The notes beneath the pieces were generated by a model. The model saw nothing but the letters and a program-made list of their open reading frames with translations, searched no databases and had not been told where the DNA came from. Made by a program: the position numbers and the translations under genes. Shown piece by piece: positions 26,037-35,501 of a stretch of DNA of 64,000 nt (its first letter is position 1; every line of letters starts with the position of its first letter). Source of the DNA: Acerihabitans sp035013185 (GTDB lineage: Bacteria; Pseudomonadota; Gammaproteobacteria; Enterobacterales; Enterobacteriaceae); contig NZ_JAYGJO010000017.1 of NCBI RefSeq assembly GCF_035013185.1, positions 1 through 64,000 on the forward strand, in the 5' to 3' direction.

Positions 26037-27272
26037 CTATAATAGCGGGTTAGCCGCACCGGCACCGTTAACTCGCGCGGCGATGGCCTGCCGATCCGCC
26101 GCCTCACCCAGGCGTTGTAATAGCCGATGCCCGATATTATTAGTCCAGTTAAAGCTATTTTGCAGCACCACCACCGCGATATGGTGGCGTCGGTCCAATC
26201 CTATATAGCTGGAATAGCCGCCGATAAATCCCACCTGGTAGGTAATGCGCTGATCGCCGACACTGTCGACGATCCAGCCCAGCGCCGCCGCTTCCCGGGT
26301 GCGTTCGTAGCGCACCGTCAGCGCATCATGCAGCGCTGCGTCCAAGGCAGGATCACCGGTGGTGTTAAAATGCGCCTGGGCATAACTCAGCAGATCGTCG
26401 GCGTTGGTGTACAGGCTGGCGGCACCGACCATCAGGGAAGAAAAATGCCAATCCGGCACCACCTGCCCGCGGCGGATAAATTTTGGTTGATCACCGGCAT
26501 GACCGAGGGCGCGCCGCGCATAACCCGGGAGTCGACAAGCCTCGTAACCGGAATGGGTCAGGCCGAGTGGCCGGGTAATATTGTCTGCCAGTAATTGGGT
26601 GACCGTTTTACCGGTACGACGCTGCAAAATATCATCTAATAACGCGTAGCCGAGATTGGAATAACGCGGTTCAAACTTTGCCGGCTTACGGAAAGTTGCC
26701 AAATAATTAACGGCATTTTCATTATCCAATGAATGATAGAAGTTTTTACCGGTAAACAGATAATCAATAAACGATGCTAACATTTCACTGGTCATCATCT
26801 GCCGCGGCAGTCCCGAGGTGTGCGTGACCAACTGCAGCAGAGTAATCTTGCGGGCGTCGGCACTGAGCACCACATTTGAGGGTAATAACGTGGTTAAGGT
26901 CTCATCCCAGTGCAACAGGCCTCGGTGTACCAGGATGGCCGTAATTTCAGCAATAAAACCCTTGCTGACTGACCCCACGGCAAACAGCGTCTCGCCGTTA
27001 ATGCTGTAACCATCGCGATAGTCAGTAACACCATACCCGAACGTGCTTTTACGGCCGTTCGATTGCAATACGCCAACCACCAACCCCGGGGTTTGCCCGG
27101 CGGTTAACAGCGGAATGGACAGGCTGTCGACCTCGGCTCGCAGAGAGCCCCCTGGAGCCAAATTCTGGTCGGCAACGTTGACAGCATCGACAGGCAGGTT
27201 AGATAAGGTGCTGCAGGCAGAAAGAAGCAATACGCTTAGTATTAATGTGATACGTTTTATTATTGTTATCAT
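26037..27272 (-). CDS. lipoprotein serine hydrolase, beta-lactamase/PBP4b family
   Basis: The 411-aa product has a lipoprotein signal (lipobox LSAC, Cys20) followed by a class C beta-lactamase-like domain. The SxxK motif is SVSK at 101-104, YSN follows at about residue 205, and a C-terminal QVGFIGGY stands where KTG occurs in true beta-lactamases. The HTSGLP motif is also typical. Loss of the KTG triad points to an esterase or D-Ala-D-Ala peptidase of the AmpH/EstB kind rather than an antibiotic-resistance enzyme. It would be anchored in the envelope. No operon partner is evident. Confidence 0.8.
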   Translation of the reverse strand: MITIIKRITLILSVLLLSACSTLSNLPVDAVNVADQNLAPGGSLRAEVDSLSIPLLTAGQTPGLVVGVLQSNGRKSTFGYGVTDYRDGYSINGETLFAVGSVSKGFIAEITAILVHRGLLHWDETLTTLLPSNVVLSADARKITLLQLVTHTSGLPRQMMTSEMLASFIDYLFTGKNFYHSLDNENAVNYLATFRKPAKFEPRYSNLGYALLDDILQRRTGKTVTQLLADNITRPLGLTHSGYEACRLPGYARRALGHAGDQPKFIRRGQVVPDWHFSSLMVGAASLYTNADDLLSYAQAHFNTTGDPALDAALHDALTVRYERTREAAALGWIVDSVGDQRITYQVGFIGGYSSYIGLDRRHHIAVVVLQNSFNWTNNIGHRLLQRLGEAADRQAIAARVNGAGAANPLL

Positions 27273-27493
27273 GATAGCCGAAAGTGAAAATTAAAATAGC
27301 TGAAAACCCATCCACTGACAGCGTTAAACTATCGGTATGTGCGTTGGCGATCGACAGCTGACTCGCCCGGTCGCGACGCCGAAACCCCGCACATACAGAA
27401 CACAGAAACCAATCTACGGGCTATGGTAAAGCATTGCCTGCGCCAGAAAAACATAAATCGCCGGTTAGTTACCCTACGTTGATGTCATTACCG

Positions 27494-28105
27494 TCATACC
27501 GCAAAAGCATGTACCAAATGGGCCGCGCTGACACCCTCCCTGCGCGCTAACGCCTCTAGGCCTATCGTCTGGCTGATATCGTCCAGCATTAGCGCTTTTA
27601 CCCGCCGCGCCCGGTGGCTTTCGCCCCGAGCGTCGCGCGGGCTACATGCCGTGCCGGTAAGGTTTTGCAGGTCAGCGAGCAACATCACTGCGGCTTCTTC
27701 CCGCAGGCGGGCATCCTCTTGTGGCTGTAATATCAAGTTTTTCAGCCGCGCCGACAGCTCGGGACTCATCAGGCCGCCCTGATTAAATTGCACGCGCCGA
27801 TGGAAATAGTGTTCAAAGCCATCCGAACGCAGATACAGCGATACACATTGCCAACTGTCGGCCTGATTCATGCTGGCCTGCACTTGACCAGGATTATACG
27901 TGGTGATCATTTGGGTATCGGCCACCAACACGTCGCCGTCCAGCCATACCTGCTCGAGGCCGTTGAGATTGGCGCTAATCACAAACTCGTCGTGGGTATG
28001 CCGAGGGAAGCTGCGGCCATTCGTCAGCGCGGCCAACTCAATATGGGTATTTCGAAATACAATCATGGCGTGACTCTGACACAAAGGGATAAATGACCTT
28101 AGCAT
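27494..28105 (-). pseudogene. truncated AraC-family regulator
   Basis: The 203-aa frame contains a cupin-type N-terminal sensing domain (HTHDEFVISAN near residue 41) and the first helices of an AraC DNA-binding domain (ISQTIGLEALARREGVSAAHLVHAF). It stops at the end of the first helix-turn-helix. The second helix-turn-helix, about 60 residues and needed for DNA binding, is missing, so the gene is probably inactive. It is divergent from an RhtA-like exporter, a common pairing in which the regulator controls the exporter. AAAGG precedes the ATG at 28105; an alternative start is 28066. Confidence 0.75.
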
Positions 28106-28230
28106 TTTGCCTTTAGGGTAAACACGCCTGCGCCGGCAGGATTTTCGATTGCCAAAAAGCCGATTTCGATGGTAAAAACGTTAGTCTACAGCCTGCCTAT
28201 TAATGGAAAGACTTCACAAGGAATAACCTA

Positions 28231-29106
28231 ATGCAATCGTCAGCGTCCCCTCGACTGGTGCCCTTTCTTATGGTCTTGGGTTCGATCTTGTCAATGGGTG
28301 TCGGCACCTCGCTTGCCAAGGCGTTTTTATTCCCATTAGTCGGTGCCACTGGTACCACAGCGTTGCGCACCGGGTTTTCAGCCTTGGTACTGCTGGCACT
28401 GTTTCGCCCATGGCGACGAAATATCACGCTACGCGACCTGAAATTTATCGCGCTGTATGGCGTTACGCTCGGGTCGATGAATTTGTGCTTTTATCTCTCA
28501 TTACAAACCATCCCATTCGGCTTGGCGGTGGCCATTGAGTTTATCGGCCCGCTGACCGTAACGGTCCTTTATTCGCGTAAACCGGCTGATTTTTTCTGGA
28601 TTGCCTTGGCCGTCACCGGCATGCTATTAATTCTGCCCTTAGAAGGTAACCATAGCGGACTGGATTTAACCGGCGTGATGTTTGCACTGGCGGCCGCCTG
28701 CTGTTGGGGACTGTATATTATTTTTGGTAAAATGGTCAGCCATCTGCCGTCCGGGCATACCGTGGCTATCGGTTTGGTGTTTGCTTCCATGGTAACCCTG
28801 CCCGTTGGCCTGTTGGACGCCGGCGCTATTTTAGCCCATCCCTATTTGTTGTTGATAGGCCTGGTGGTGGCGGTAGTCTCAAGTTCATTGCCGATGTCGC
28901 TGGAGATGGCGGCGCTAAAACGCTTGCCGCATAAAACCTTCGGTATTCTGGTCAGTATGGAGCCGGCGGTCGCCGCCTTTGTGGCATTTTTTATGCTGTC
29001 GGAAAGCCTGACACCCACGCAGGTGCTGGCGATCGTATTTTCCATCACCGCCGGGGTCGGCAGCGCCATGACGTCCCGCCCGCGCGCTACCGTCCTACCG
29101 ACCTGA
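28231..29106 (+). CDS. EamA/DMT-family exporter, RhtA-like
   Basis: The 291-aa inner-membrane protein has ten predicted segments in two EamA repeats. It aligns with E. coli RhtA (threonine/homoserine exporter): SLAKAFLFPLVGATGTTALR, FYLSLQTIPFGLAVAIEF and LPHKTFGILVSMEPAVAA all have counterparts there. It probably exports amino acids or related metabolites. AAGGAA lies before the ATG at 28231. The divergent AraC regulator is truncated, so the exporter may now be unregulated or silent. Confidence 0.85.
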   Translation: MQSSASPRLVPFLMVLGSILSMGVGTSLAKAFLFPLVGATGTTALRTGFSALVLLALFRPWRRNITLRDLKFIALYGVTLGSMNLCFYLSLQTIPFGLAVAIEFIGPLTVTVLYSRKPADFFWIALAVTGMLLILPLEGNHSGLDLTGVMFALAAACCWGLYIIFGKMVSHLPSGHTVAIGLVFASMVTLPVGLLDAGAILAHPYLLLIGLVVAVVSSSLPMSLEMAALKRLPHKTFGILVSMEPAVAAFVAFFMLSESLTPTQVLAIVFSITAGVGSAMTSRPRATVLPT

Positions 29107-29183
29107 AACCGCCGTCGCCGCAGAGGTATCATGCTAGCCGGTGATAAAGGTTACCGGGTTGATGTATTTACCCAGTGCGCCGT

Positions 29184-29217
29184 CAAACCCCGTCCTTCAG
29201 GACGGGTAGGATGTCAA
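29184..29217 (+). mobile_element. probable IS200/IS605 (tnpB-type) right-end remnant
   Basis: CAAACCCCGTCC, a TTCA loop, GGACGGG and then TAGGATGTCAA make a short hairpin plus tail that I associate with the 3' ends of IS605/IS1341-type elements, where it also forms the 3' end of the TnpB guide RNA. Only about 34 bases fit. No transposase or TnpB coding sequence is visible in the 195 bases between the exporter gene and yehS. It is either a solo relic or a look-alike hairpin. Confidence 0.45.
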
Positions 29218-29300
29218 TGACGCGATTGTTCCCTGCTTTTCTCGGCGGATACCATTATACTGCCGGGCATCAATAGCAATTGACAGCGAGTAACCTGGCA

Positions 29301-29792
29301 ATGATGAACAATGATGTGCTGCGCAGCGTGCGCTATATGCTGAATCTACATAATGATCAGCTGTTGGCCATTCTGGCGTTAATGGATACCACTCTGAGTG
29401 CGCAGGAGATGGCGAGTTTTGTCAAAAAAGACGACGAAGAGGGCTATCAACCCTGCCCCGATATCGTGATGGGCTATTTCCTGCATGGATTAATTATTTC
29501 CAAACGGGGTCAGGACGATAACCAACCCGCCCCCAAAATAGAACGTAAAATCACCAATAACATTATCTTAAAAAAGCTGCGCATCGCGTTTTCACTTAAA
29601 TCGACCGATATTCAGGATATTTTACAGTCCCAGGATTTCCGGCTTTCTCAACCCGAAGTGACTGCGATGCTACGCGCACCGGGCCATAAAAATTATCGTC
29701 CCTGCGGCGATCAGGTTTTGCGCTACTTCCTGAAAGGGCTGGCGGCGCGGCAGCGAAAAAGTGGCACGCCTACTGGCACCATAAAACGATAG
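29301..29792 (+). CDS. yehS: DUF1456 protein YehS
   Basis: The 163-aa cytoplasmic protein is built of two DUF1456 repeats, each with an NDVLRSVRYML or NNIILKKLRIAFSL helix followed by a DEEGYQPCPD or HKNYRPCGDQ segment. Function is unknown, though conservation with E. coli YehS is clear. The tandem ATGs at 29301 and 29304 match the family start; a TTG at 29280 is less likely. The C-terminus has about eight extra residues. Confidence 0.9.
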   Translation: MMNNDVLRSVRYMLNLHNDQLLAILALMDTTLSAQEMASFVKKDDEEGYQPCPDIVMGYFLHGLIISKRGQDDNQPAPKIERKITNNIILKKLRIAFSLKSTDIQDILQSQDFRLSQPEVTAMLRAPGHKNYRPCGDQVLRYFLKGLAARQRKSGTPTGTIKR

Positions 29793-29860
29793 CACCGATA
29801 ATTTACCCCATAGGTTTTAGCCCGCAGTTTCCCGCTGGGGAACGGCTAGAGATTGGAGAT

Positions 29861-31324
29861 ATGATGACACCAAACACATCCGTCACGTCGCTCACCACTG
29901 CCGAAGCGCTTGATAAACTCGAGTCGCTCTACGATGACGCGGTTGCGGCGCTGCGTAACGCCATCAGCGATTATATCGGTCATGGCAGTCTGCCGGACGC
30001 GGCGGCCCGGGCAGCCGGGTTATTCTCTTATCCCCAGTTGCGGGTCAGTTGGGATGGGGTTGCACCAGGGCATGCCAAAAACCGGGCGTTTGCCCGTTTT
30101 ACCCATCCCGGCTGCTATTCCACCACCGTTGCCCGGCCCCAGCTATTCCGCCATTACCTGTCCGAACAGCTGGCGATATTGGAAGCGGAATATGCCGCGA
30201 TAATCGAAGTCGTGCCCTCTGAGTTGGAAATTCCTTTCCCTTATGTTATCGACGGTTCAAGTTTGGTACTGGATCGGACCATGAGTGCCGGGCTGGCACA
30301 GCATTTCCCTACCACCGAGCTGGCGCAGATCGGTGATGAGACTGCCGACGGGCTGTTCCATGCGACCAATACGTTCCCGCTGTCCCATTTCGACGCACTG
30401 CGTACCGATTTTTCGCTGGCACGCCTGCGCCATTATACCGGCACCCCGGCGGAACATTTTCAACCCTTTATCCTGTTCACCAACTATACCCGCTACGTGG
30501 ATGAGTTTGTGCGTTGGGCCTGCGAACAGATTGCCGATCCGTCCTCGCAGTACGAGGCCCTGTCCTGTGCCGGCGGCGCCTATATTACCGACCAAACCAG
30601 CCAACCCGAGCTGGCGGTGTCAGATTTGGCCTGGAAAAATAACCAGATGCCGGCATACCACCTGATTTCACGTAACGGCCAAGGCATTACCTTGGTGAAT
30701 ATCGGCGTCGGCCCGTCCAATGCCAAAACCATCTGCGATCATCTGGCGGTGCTGCGCCCTCACGCCTGGTTGATGATCGGCCACTGCGGCGGCTTGCGGG
30801 AAAGCCAGTCGATTGGCGATTATGTGCTGGCTCACGCCTATCTGCGCGACGATCACGTGCTTGATGCCGTGCTGCCACCGGATATCCCCATTCCCAGTAT
30901 CGCCGAAGTACAACGTGCGCTGTATGACGCCACCAAAATGGTCAGCAATATGCCGGGAGAAGAGGTAAAACAGCGTTTACGCACCGGTACTGTGGTCACC
31001 ACCGACGACCGGAACTGGGAGTTACGGTATTCCGCCTCTGCGCTGCGCTTTAATTTAAGCCGTGCGGTGGCGGTGGATATGGAGAGTGCGACCATCGCCG
31101 CGCAGGGCTATCGATTCCGCGTGCCTTACGGCACCCTGTTGTGCGTGTCCGATAAGCCACTGCACGGTGAAATCAAGCTGCCGGGACAGGCGAATCGCTT
31201 CTATGAAGGAGCCATTTCGGAACATTTGCAGATCGGGATCCGCGCCATCGATCTGCTACGCGCGGAAGGTGATCGGTTACACTCCCGCAAGCTCCGCACC
31301 TTTAATGAGCCACCGTTCCGCTAA
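29861..31324 (+). CDS. amn: AMP nucleosidase
   Basis: The 487-aa cytoplasmic enzyme hydrolyses AMP to adenine and ribose 5-phosphate, adjusting the adenylate pool. An AMN-specific N-terminal domain (about 1-180) is followed by a nucleoside-phosphorylase-fold catalytic domain. Near the C-terminus VDMESATIAAQGYRFRVPYG and CVSDKPLHGEIKLPG carry the conserved substrate-binding residues. The length and sequence match E. coli Amn (484 aa). GGAG precedes tandem ATGs at 29861 and 29864. It probably has its own promoter. Confidence 0.95.
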   Translation: MMTPNTSVTSLTTAEALDKLESLYDDAVAALRNAISDYIGHGSLPDAAARAAGLFSYPQLRVSWDGVAPGHAKNRAFARFTHPGCYSTTVARPQLFRHYLSEQLAILEAEYAAIIEVVPSELEIPFPYVIDGSSLVLDRTMSAGLAQHFPTTELAQIGDETADGLFHATNTFPLSHFDALRTDFSLARLRHYTGTPAEHFQPFILFTNYTRYVDEFVRWACEQIADPSSQYEALSCAGGAYITDQTSQPELAVSDLAWKNNQMPAYHLISRNGQGITLVNIGVGPSNAKTICDHLAVLRPHAWLMIGHCGGLRESQSIGDYVLAHAYLRDDHVLDAVLPPDIPIPSIAEVQRALYDATKMVSNMPGEEVKQRLRTGTVVTTDDRNWELRYSASALRFNLSRAVAVDMESATIAAQGYRFRVPYGTLLCVSDKPLHGEIKLPGQANRFYEGAISEHLQIGIRAIDLLRAEGDRLHSRKLRTFNEPPFR

Positions 31325-31358
31325 CCCATACGGGGTTCAGACCATTGCCTCGGCGCAA

Positions 31359-31432
31359 CAGCGGTGGTGATAACCAATACGTTATTGAGCCTATTGCTTT
31401 AGCACAATAACGGTGGCGACAACCCACCGCTG
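31359..31432. repeat. nested perfect inverted repeats between amn and the phosphatase gene
   Basis: The outer arms CAGCGGTGG (31359-31367) and CCACCGCTG (31424-31432) enclose inner arms CGTTATTG (31380-31387) and CAATAACG (31405-31412). All are perfect. The structure lies between two convergent genes and could be a compound bidirectional terminator or a cruciform, but there is no T-tract. The rest of this 180-bp gap is featureless. Confidence 0.6.
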
Positions 31433-31506
31433 CGTTACCCGGTTCGTTAAGTGACATGTTGCACCGCAGTCACGAATCTTGACGCAGTGCCGCAGTGTAA
31501 ATCCGG

Positions 31507-32808
31507 TTAATTATACTGCACCGGCGTTACGGCGCTGGGGTCAATGGCGCGTTTTATGCGCTTGATAGCCGGAGCTAAAGGGCACAATACGCCCACCGCG
31601 GTCACACGGCAGCCTGGGCGGTTGAATTCGCTTTTCAGCAGCGGCTGTTTGGCATCCAGACGCGTCAGGTTACGAATTTGATCGAGGCTTTGTGCTTGAA
31701 AATAGAGGCGCAGAAAGCGCTCACCATCTTGTGTGTCCCGCCAACGCTCAAACACCAAACTACCTGCAGGTGGAATATTGCCACGCGGATAAACACCGAG
31801 TTGCCAGGTAAAGTCCAACAACGTTCGCAAATAGGCGATGTTGGTATCGTGGGCGACATAAAGCAGCCATGAGGCGTCAGGCGGCAGACCTTCCAGTGCG
31901 ACGGCGCTGCGGGAAGAATGACCGCGTGGGGGATCCAGAGCCAATAAAATTTGGTTAAGCAACACCGAACCACCGCGACGTGCGATATAAGGCACATCGT
32001 TGGTATAATCGTAGCGCGCAGTCAACAGCGGCATCAACCTGCTTACCTGCAATGCATTGGCCGCATGACCGAAAGCAACCTGTGCCAGCGGCAGGTTTTC
32101 GCTGTACTCCAGGCGAATAGTCTCGGCCATATTCGACAAGACACCCAACCCGCTGATGCCTACGCGGCCATCCGGCTGCTGCGTTAGCCGCCATGGCTGA
32201 GCAAAGACCGGACATGCTTGCCCTGGTGGACACACCGCCGCCTTTAACCGTTCCACGTCCGCCTGAAACCGGTGCTGAACCTGTACCAGGTCGCCTCCCG
32301 TGGCCGCCAGCACACCAGCCCTGGTTTTGAGAGGATTCAACGGTGCCAAGCCCATTTTATCAGTTTGAAACAGCGGATCGAGCCCTCTGGAGATGAAATG
32401 TACAACAACACCACAGCCAGGAAACGCACCGTCCAACAACGCCTGCGCGGTGGCGCGAGTGCGCTGCAACGGGCTGGCCCAGACATAGACATCCCCCTTT
32501 TTGGGACAACCCGTCGTTAATAAACCCTGCTGGCGATAATAGGCGGCCTCATAGCGCCCCTTGAGCTCAGCGGCAGCATAACCGTGGCCGGTCAGTTCAC
32601 CATCATGGGTTACCCACAACGGCCATTCCCGACCGGTGGCAACCTGCATCGATTGCCGATTATCTGCGGTTGGCGGCCGCACCCCATGCCGACTGACTTC
32701 CACTACTTTTTCTAATACATAACGATCTGCCGCCTGGCTATTGACGGCGAGAGTTATCAGGCCGATGGCAAGCAATAAGCATGGCAAAGACTTTTGTGCT
32801 AGCAACAT
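31507..32808 (-). CDS. periplasmic histidine acid phosphatase (AppA/Agp family)
   Basis: The 433-aa protein has a signal peptide (ending VNSQA) and the histidine phosphatase clade-2 fold. The nucleophilic His is in VSRHGVRPPT, and the proton donor is in VAHDTNIAYL. Cysteines (CPKKGD, PGCGV, CPPGQACP, PGCRV, CPLAP) can form the periplasmic disulfides known from AppA and Agp. Family members release phosphate from phytate (AppA) or glucose 1-phosphate (Agp). It is the last gene of a same-strand group with an organophosphate antiporter, an inositol-monophosphatase-family enzyme and a LacI regulator, which suggests a phosphorylated sugar or inositol substrate. Confidence 0.88.
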   Translation of the reverse strand: MLLAQKSLPCLLLAIGLITLAVNSQAADRYVLEKVVEVSRHGVRPPTADNRQSMQVATGREWPLWVTHDGELTGHGYAAAELKGRYEAAYYRQQGLLTTGCPKKGDVYVWASPLQRTRATAQALLDGAFPGCGVVVHFISRGLDPLFQTDKMGLAPLNPLKTRAGVLAATGGDLVQVQHRFQADVERLKAAVCPPGQACPVFAQPWRLTQQPDGRVGISGLGVLSNMAETIRLEYSENLPLAQVAFGHAANALQVSRLMPLLTARYDYTNDVPYIARRGGSVLLNQILLALDPPRGHSSRSAVALEGLPPDASWLLYVAHDTNIAYLRTLLDFTWQLGVYPRGNIPPAGSLVFERWRDTQDGERFLRLYFQAQSLDQIRNLTRLDAKQPLLKSEFNRPGCRVTAVGVLCPLAPAIKRIKRAIDPSAVTPVQYN

Positions 32809-32923
32809 ATTACCCCTTTATTAGATTGTAGGTGTTCAATGGCTTCGTTTATAACGTGTGATTTTATTACACTTCCTTAGCGTAAACGTGTTCATAAATG
32901 TAATAATGGGTCAGTAAAAATAC

Positions 32924-34270
32924 TTACCCTATTTTTACCGCAAGCCGTCTGGCAACAATAGTGGCAGTAATAAAGGTGAATGCCGCTGATAAAAGCCCAG
33001 TCCCTATCCAGAATAAAGAAAGAAAGTGGAAATTATACAGCGCTTTCCCAGCCTCGATAACCGACGTTTTATCAATGATGACCCCAGTAAGAAACTCCCC
33101 CAACCCGGCGCCGGCGTAGCTGGCAATACCAATTGTGCCCAACGCTGCCCCAGCGGCTTTTTTAGATGAAATATCCACAGCAATTAGTCCGCCGAGAAAA
33201 CAGGTTAACGCGCCGATGGTGGCGCCGAAAATAATCATTGAAATAATGTCAGTATAATAATTACGTGGGCACCAAATCATCATGGCAAAGCCAGCGGTAT
33301 TTAATAGACTGATTATTCCCGCCATTATGCTGCGGTTACGCGGAAAAAACCGGTCCGATAACATACCGGCGACAATGGTGCCGATTATACCGGCAACCGC
33401 GTTCACACCGATAATGCTCGACGCCTCAATCGTGGTGTAATGCTTAGCCTGTTGCAAGAAGAAAACGCCCCAGGAATTAATGGCGTACCGATCGATGTAC
33501 ATAAACGCCGAGGCCATGGCCAATGTCCACAATGCCGGATTGTGCAATGACCAAAGTTGGTTTTTCAGTACCGAACCCCGTTCGTGGGATGGGTTATCCG
33601 GCTCGTTGCGAATAACACCAATGGACGGGTATCCGGCACTCTGCGGCGAATCGCACATTCCCAGCAAGATCAATACCGTTCCGGCGACACCTAGCGCGGT
33701 AGTGGTAAAATACCCAAAGCGCCAGCCAAAACCGGCAATCACCGCAGCGATCACTATGTAGCTTATCGCCTCGCCAATATTGTGTGCGGTAGACCAAATA
33801 GAATAGAAGGTGCCCCGCTCCTTATTGCCATACCAACGTGCCAGCGACACCACGCAAGGGCCTACACCCATGGACTGCGCCCAGCCGTTAATGCCCCAGA
33901 ACAACGCAAGTAATAATGCATTGGTGGTAGAACCCATCATAAAATTCATGCCTGCGCTAAGCAGCAAGCCAAGGCTCATGAAGCGCACCACATTGGCATG
34001 ATCGGCAATAAAACCATTGACCAATTTACCAATGGCATAGGTAAAAAATAGAGCCGAACCGATCATGCCAAGTTCCGTGGGACTGATACCAAGATCAACC
34101 AGCGCGCTTTTCGCGACAGTAAATGATAGGCGACAAACATAAAACATGACGTAAGCCACGGTCATGGAAAGAAAGGTTCGCCAACGCAAGAGATTAAATT
34201 TTCGCTCATTAAATTGACTATGGACGAGCGCGGCCGGCGCCGCTTTAAACAACGCGAAGATACCAGACAT
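32924..34270 (-). CDS. organophosphate:phosphate antiporter (GlpT/UhpT family)
   Basis: The 448-aa major-facilitator transporter has 12 predicted membrane segments. It carries the OPA-family features FYVCRLSFTVAKSALV in segment 1, GWAQSMGVGPCVVSLARWYGNKERGTFYSIWSTAHNIGEA in the middle, and a GWRFGY loop. The family exchanges a phosphorylated sugar or polyol for inorganic phosphate. It is not a close match to GlpT, UhpT or PgtP, so the substrate is open. It follows the IMPase-family gene by about 280 bp on the same strand. The gap holds only an unassigned GCTCCC/GGGAGC inverted repeat. Confidence 0.85.
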   Translation of the reverse strand: MSGIFALFKAAPAALVHSQFNERKFNLLRWRTFLSMTVAYVMFYVCRLSFTVAKSALVDLGISPTELGMIGSALFFTYAIGKLVNGFIADHANVVRFMSLGLLLSAGMNFMMGSTTNALLLALFWGINGWAQSMGVGPCVVSLARWYGNKERGTFYSIWSTAHNIGEAISYIVIAAVIAGFGWRFGYFTTTALGVAGTVLILLGMCDSPQSAGYPSIGVIRNEPDNPSHERGSVLKNQLWSLHNPALWTLAMASAFMYIDRYAINSWGVFFLQQAKHYTTIEASSIIGVNAVAGIIGTIVAGMLSDRFFPRNRSIMAGIISLLNTAGFAMMIWCPRNYYTDIISMIIFGATIGALTCFLGGLIAVDISSKKAAGAALGTIGIASYAGAGLGEFLTGVIIDKTSVIEAGKALYNFHFLSLFWIGTGLLSAAFTFITATIVARRLAVKIG

Positions 34271-34547
34271 AAATTTACTCCGTAGGGCAGAGAGGCACTG
34301 CGCATGCTGATTATTTTTGCTCCCGTTATTCCCTGGGGGAGCGATTTATCCATAAAAGCCTTTTAAACCCTTCATCTTTCACCTTGGCAGTGCTCACTCA
34401 CCCAAATTACGCGGTAAGCTCATCGGGATTCTATTATTTGCTGCCTTACTGCGTCGCGAAATCGATTGGGTATAGGTAGTGTAAATAATCAGGTCGCGTT
34501 GCCGATCTGGAAAATAGTGTGGGCACGGGCCCAGGGAATATCACGTT

Positions 34548-35357
34548 TTATTTAAGCGGCTGTGTAACCCATCCCGCGAGTTGCTTAAATACATCAGGAT
34601 TAGCCATTAACACCACATTACCGTTTAGTAGCCCCTGGTCTGCCAGAAAGTCGTTGGTTACCCCACCCGCTTCCCGCACCAGTACGATACCGGGCAAACT
34701 GTCCCACGCGTTCATATGGGGCTCGTAATAACCTAACAGTCGGCCAGCGGCAACCTGGGCGGTCATCAACGCGCCGGAACCGCTGCGGATAAACATCCCC
34801 CCCGCATGCAGTAGTTGGCTGAGAAATGGCAAAAAGCCCTCAGGGGTGATGCGGTGCGAGGTACCCACGCCCATCACGCCGTCGCGAACCGTTTTGCCCT
34901 GATGTATCCGCATTGGCAGGTCATTGAGAAATGCGCCCTGTCCGCGACAGGCATGAAACATCTCCCGATGGTTAGGATCGCAAACGACGCCGATAGTCGG
35001 TTCACCGTTAACGACTACCCCAATCGATACACACCAGGTATGTAACCCATTAAGAAAACAGGCCGTCCCGTCGATGGGGTCGACTACCCAGGTGCAGGTG
35101 GCCTGAAATGTACCTCCGCCACTCTCCTCACCGAGGAAATCGTCGTGAGGAAAGCGCTGGGTAATCATATTTCGCGTCAATTGTTCCACTTCGCGGTCGG
35201 CCCGGCTGACCACATCCTGCAGGTCGTTGCCCTTATGTTCTACCGCCAGTTGCTGGCGTTGCTGGTAAAAGCCGAAAGCCAAATCAGCCGCCGCTTGCGC
35301 TACCTCGCGGGCAAAATGATAGCGATCCGCAATCTCTTGCGCCCTAACGTTATCCAT
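34548..35357 (-). CDS. inositol-monophosphatase-family phosphatase
   Basis: The 269-aa cytoplasmic enzyme is metal-dependent and lithium-sensitive by family. Motif 1 is VVDPIDGTACF (metal-binding Asp), motif 2 is the C-terminal NAWDSLPGIVLVREAGG (catalytic Asp), and GEESGG contains the metal-binding Glu. It would remove phosphate from a small sugar or inositol phosphate brought in by the neighbouring antiporter. The ATG at 35357 has CAGGAG upstream. Lying between a LacI regulator and an OPA antiporter, it seems dedicated to that pathway; it is not the housekeeping SuhB or CysQ. Confidence 0.85.
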   Translation of the reverse strand: MDNVRAQEIADRYHFAREVAQAAADLAFGFYQQRQQLAVEHKGNDLQDVVSRADREVEQLTRNMITQRFPHDDFLGEESGGGTFQATCTWVVDPIDGTACFLNGLHTWCVSIGVVVNGEPTIGVVCDPNHREMFHACRGQGAFLNDLPMRIHQGKTVRDGVMGVGTSHRITPEGFLPFLSQLLHAGGMFIRSGSGALMTAQVAAGRLLGYYEPHMNAWDSLPGIVLVREAGGVTNDFLADQGLLNGNVVLMANPDVFKQLAGWVTQPLK

Positions 35358-35501
35358 GATTTCTCCTGTGATTATGTTTTTGCACTCGTGTGCAAAATTA
35401 AATGCAACCTTGCTCATAAACCTCTCCGCTAACGAATAGTGGGATAAATGAAAATATTATTCCGTGATCGGTTACACATAAAATATATTTTTCACTCATG
35501 C

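Noticed and set aside
26037..27272. AmpC beta-lactamase
   Set aside because: The SxxK and YxN motifs are present, but there is no KTG and the protein is a lipoprotein, so an esterase/peptidase role is more likely.
34319..34342. Terminator after the IMPase-family gene
   Set aside because: GCTCCC and GGGAGC pair, but the following bases on the - strand are A-rich, not T-rich.
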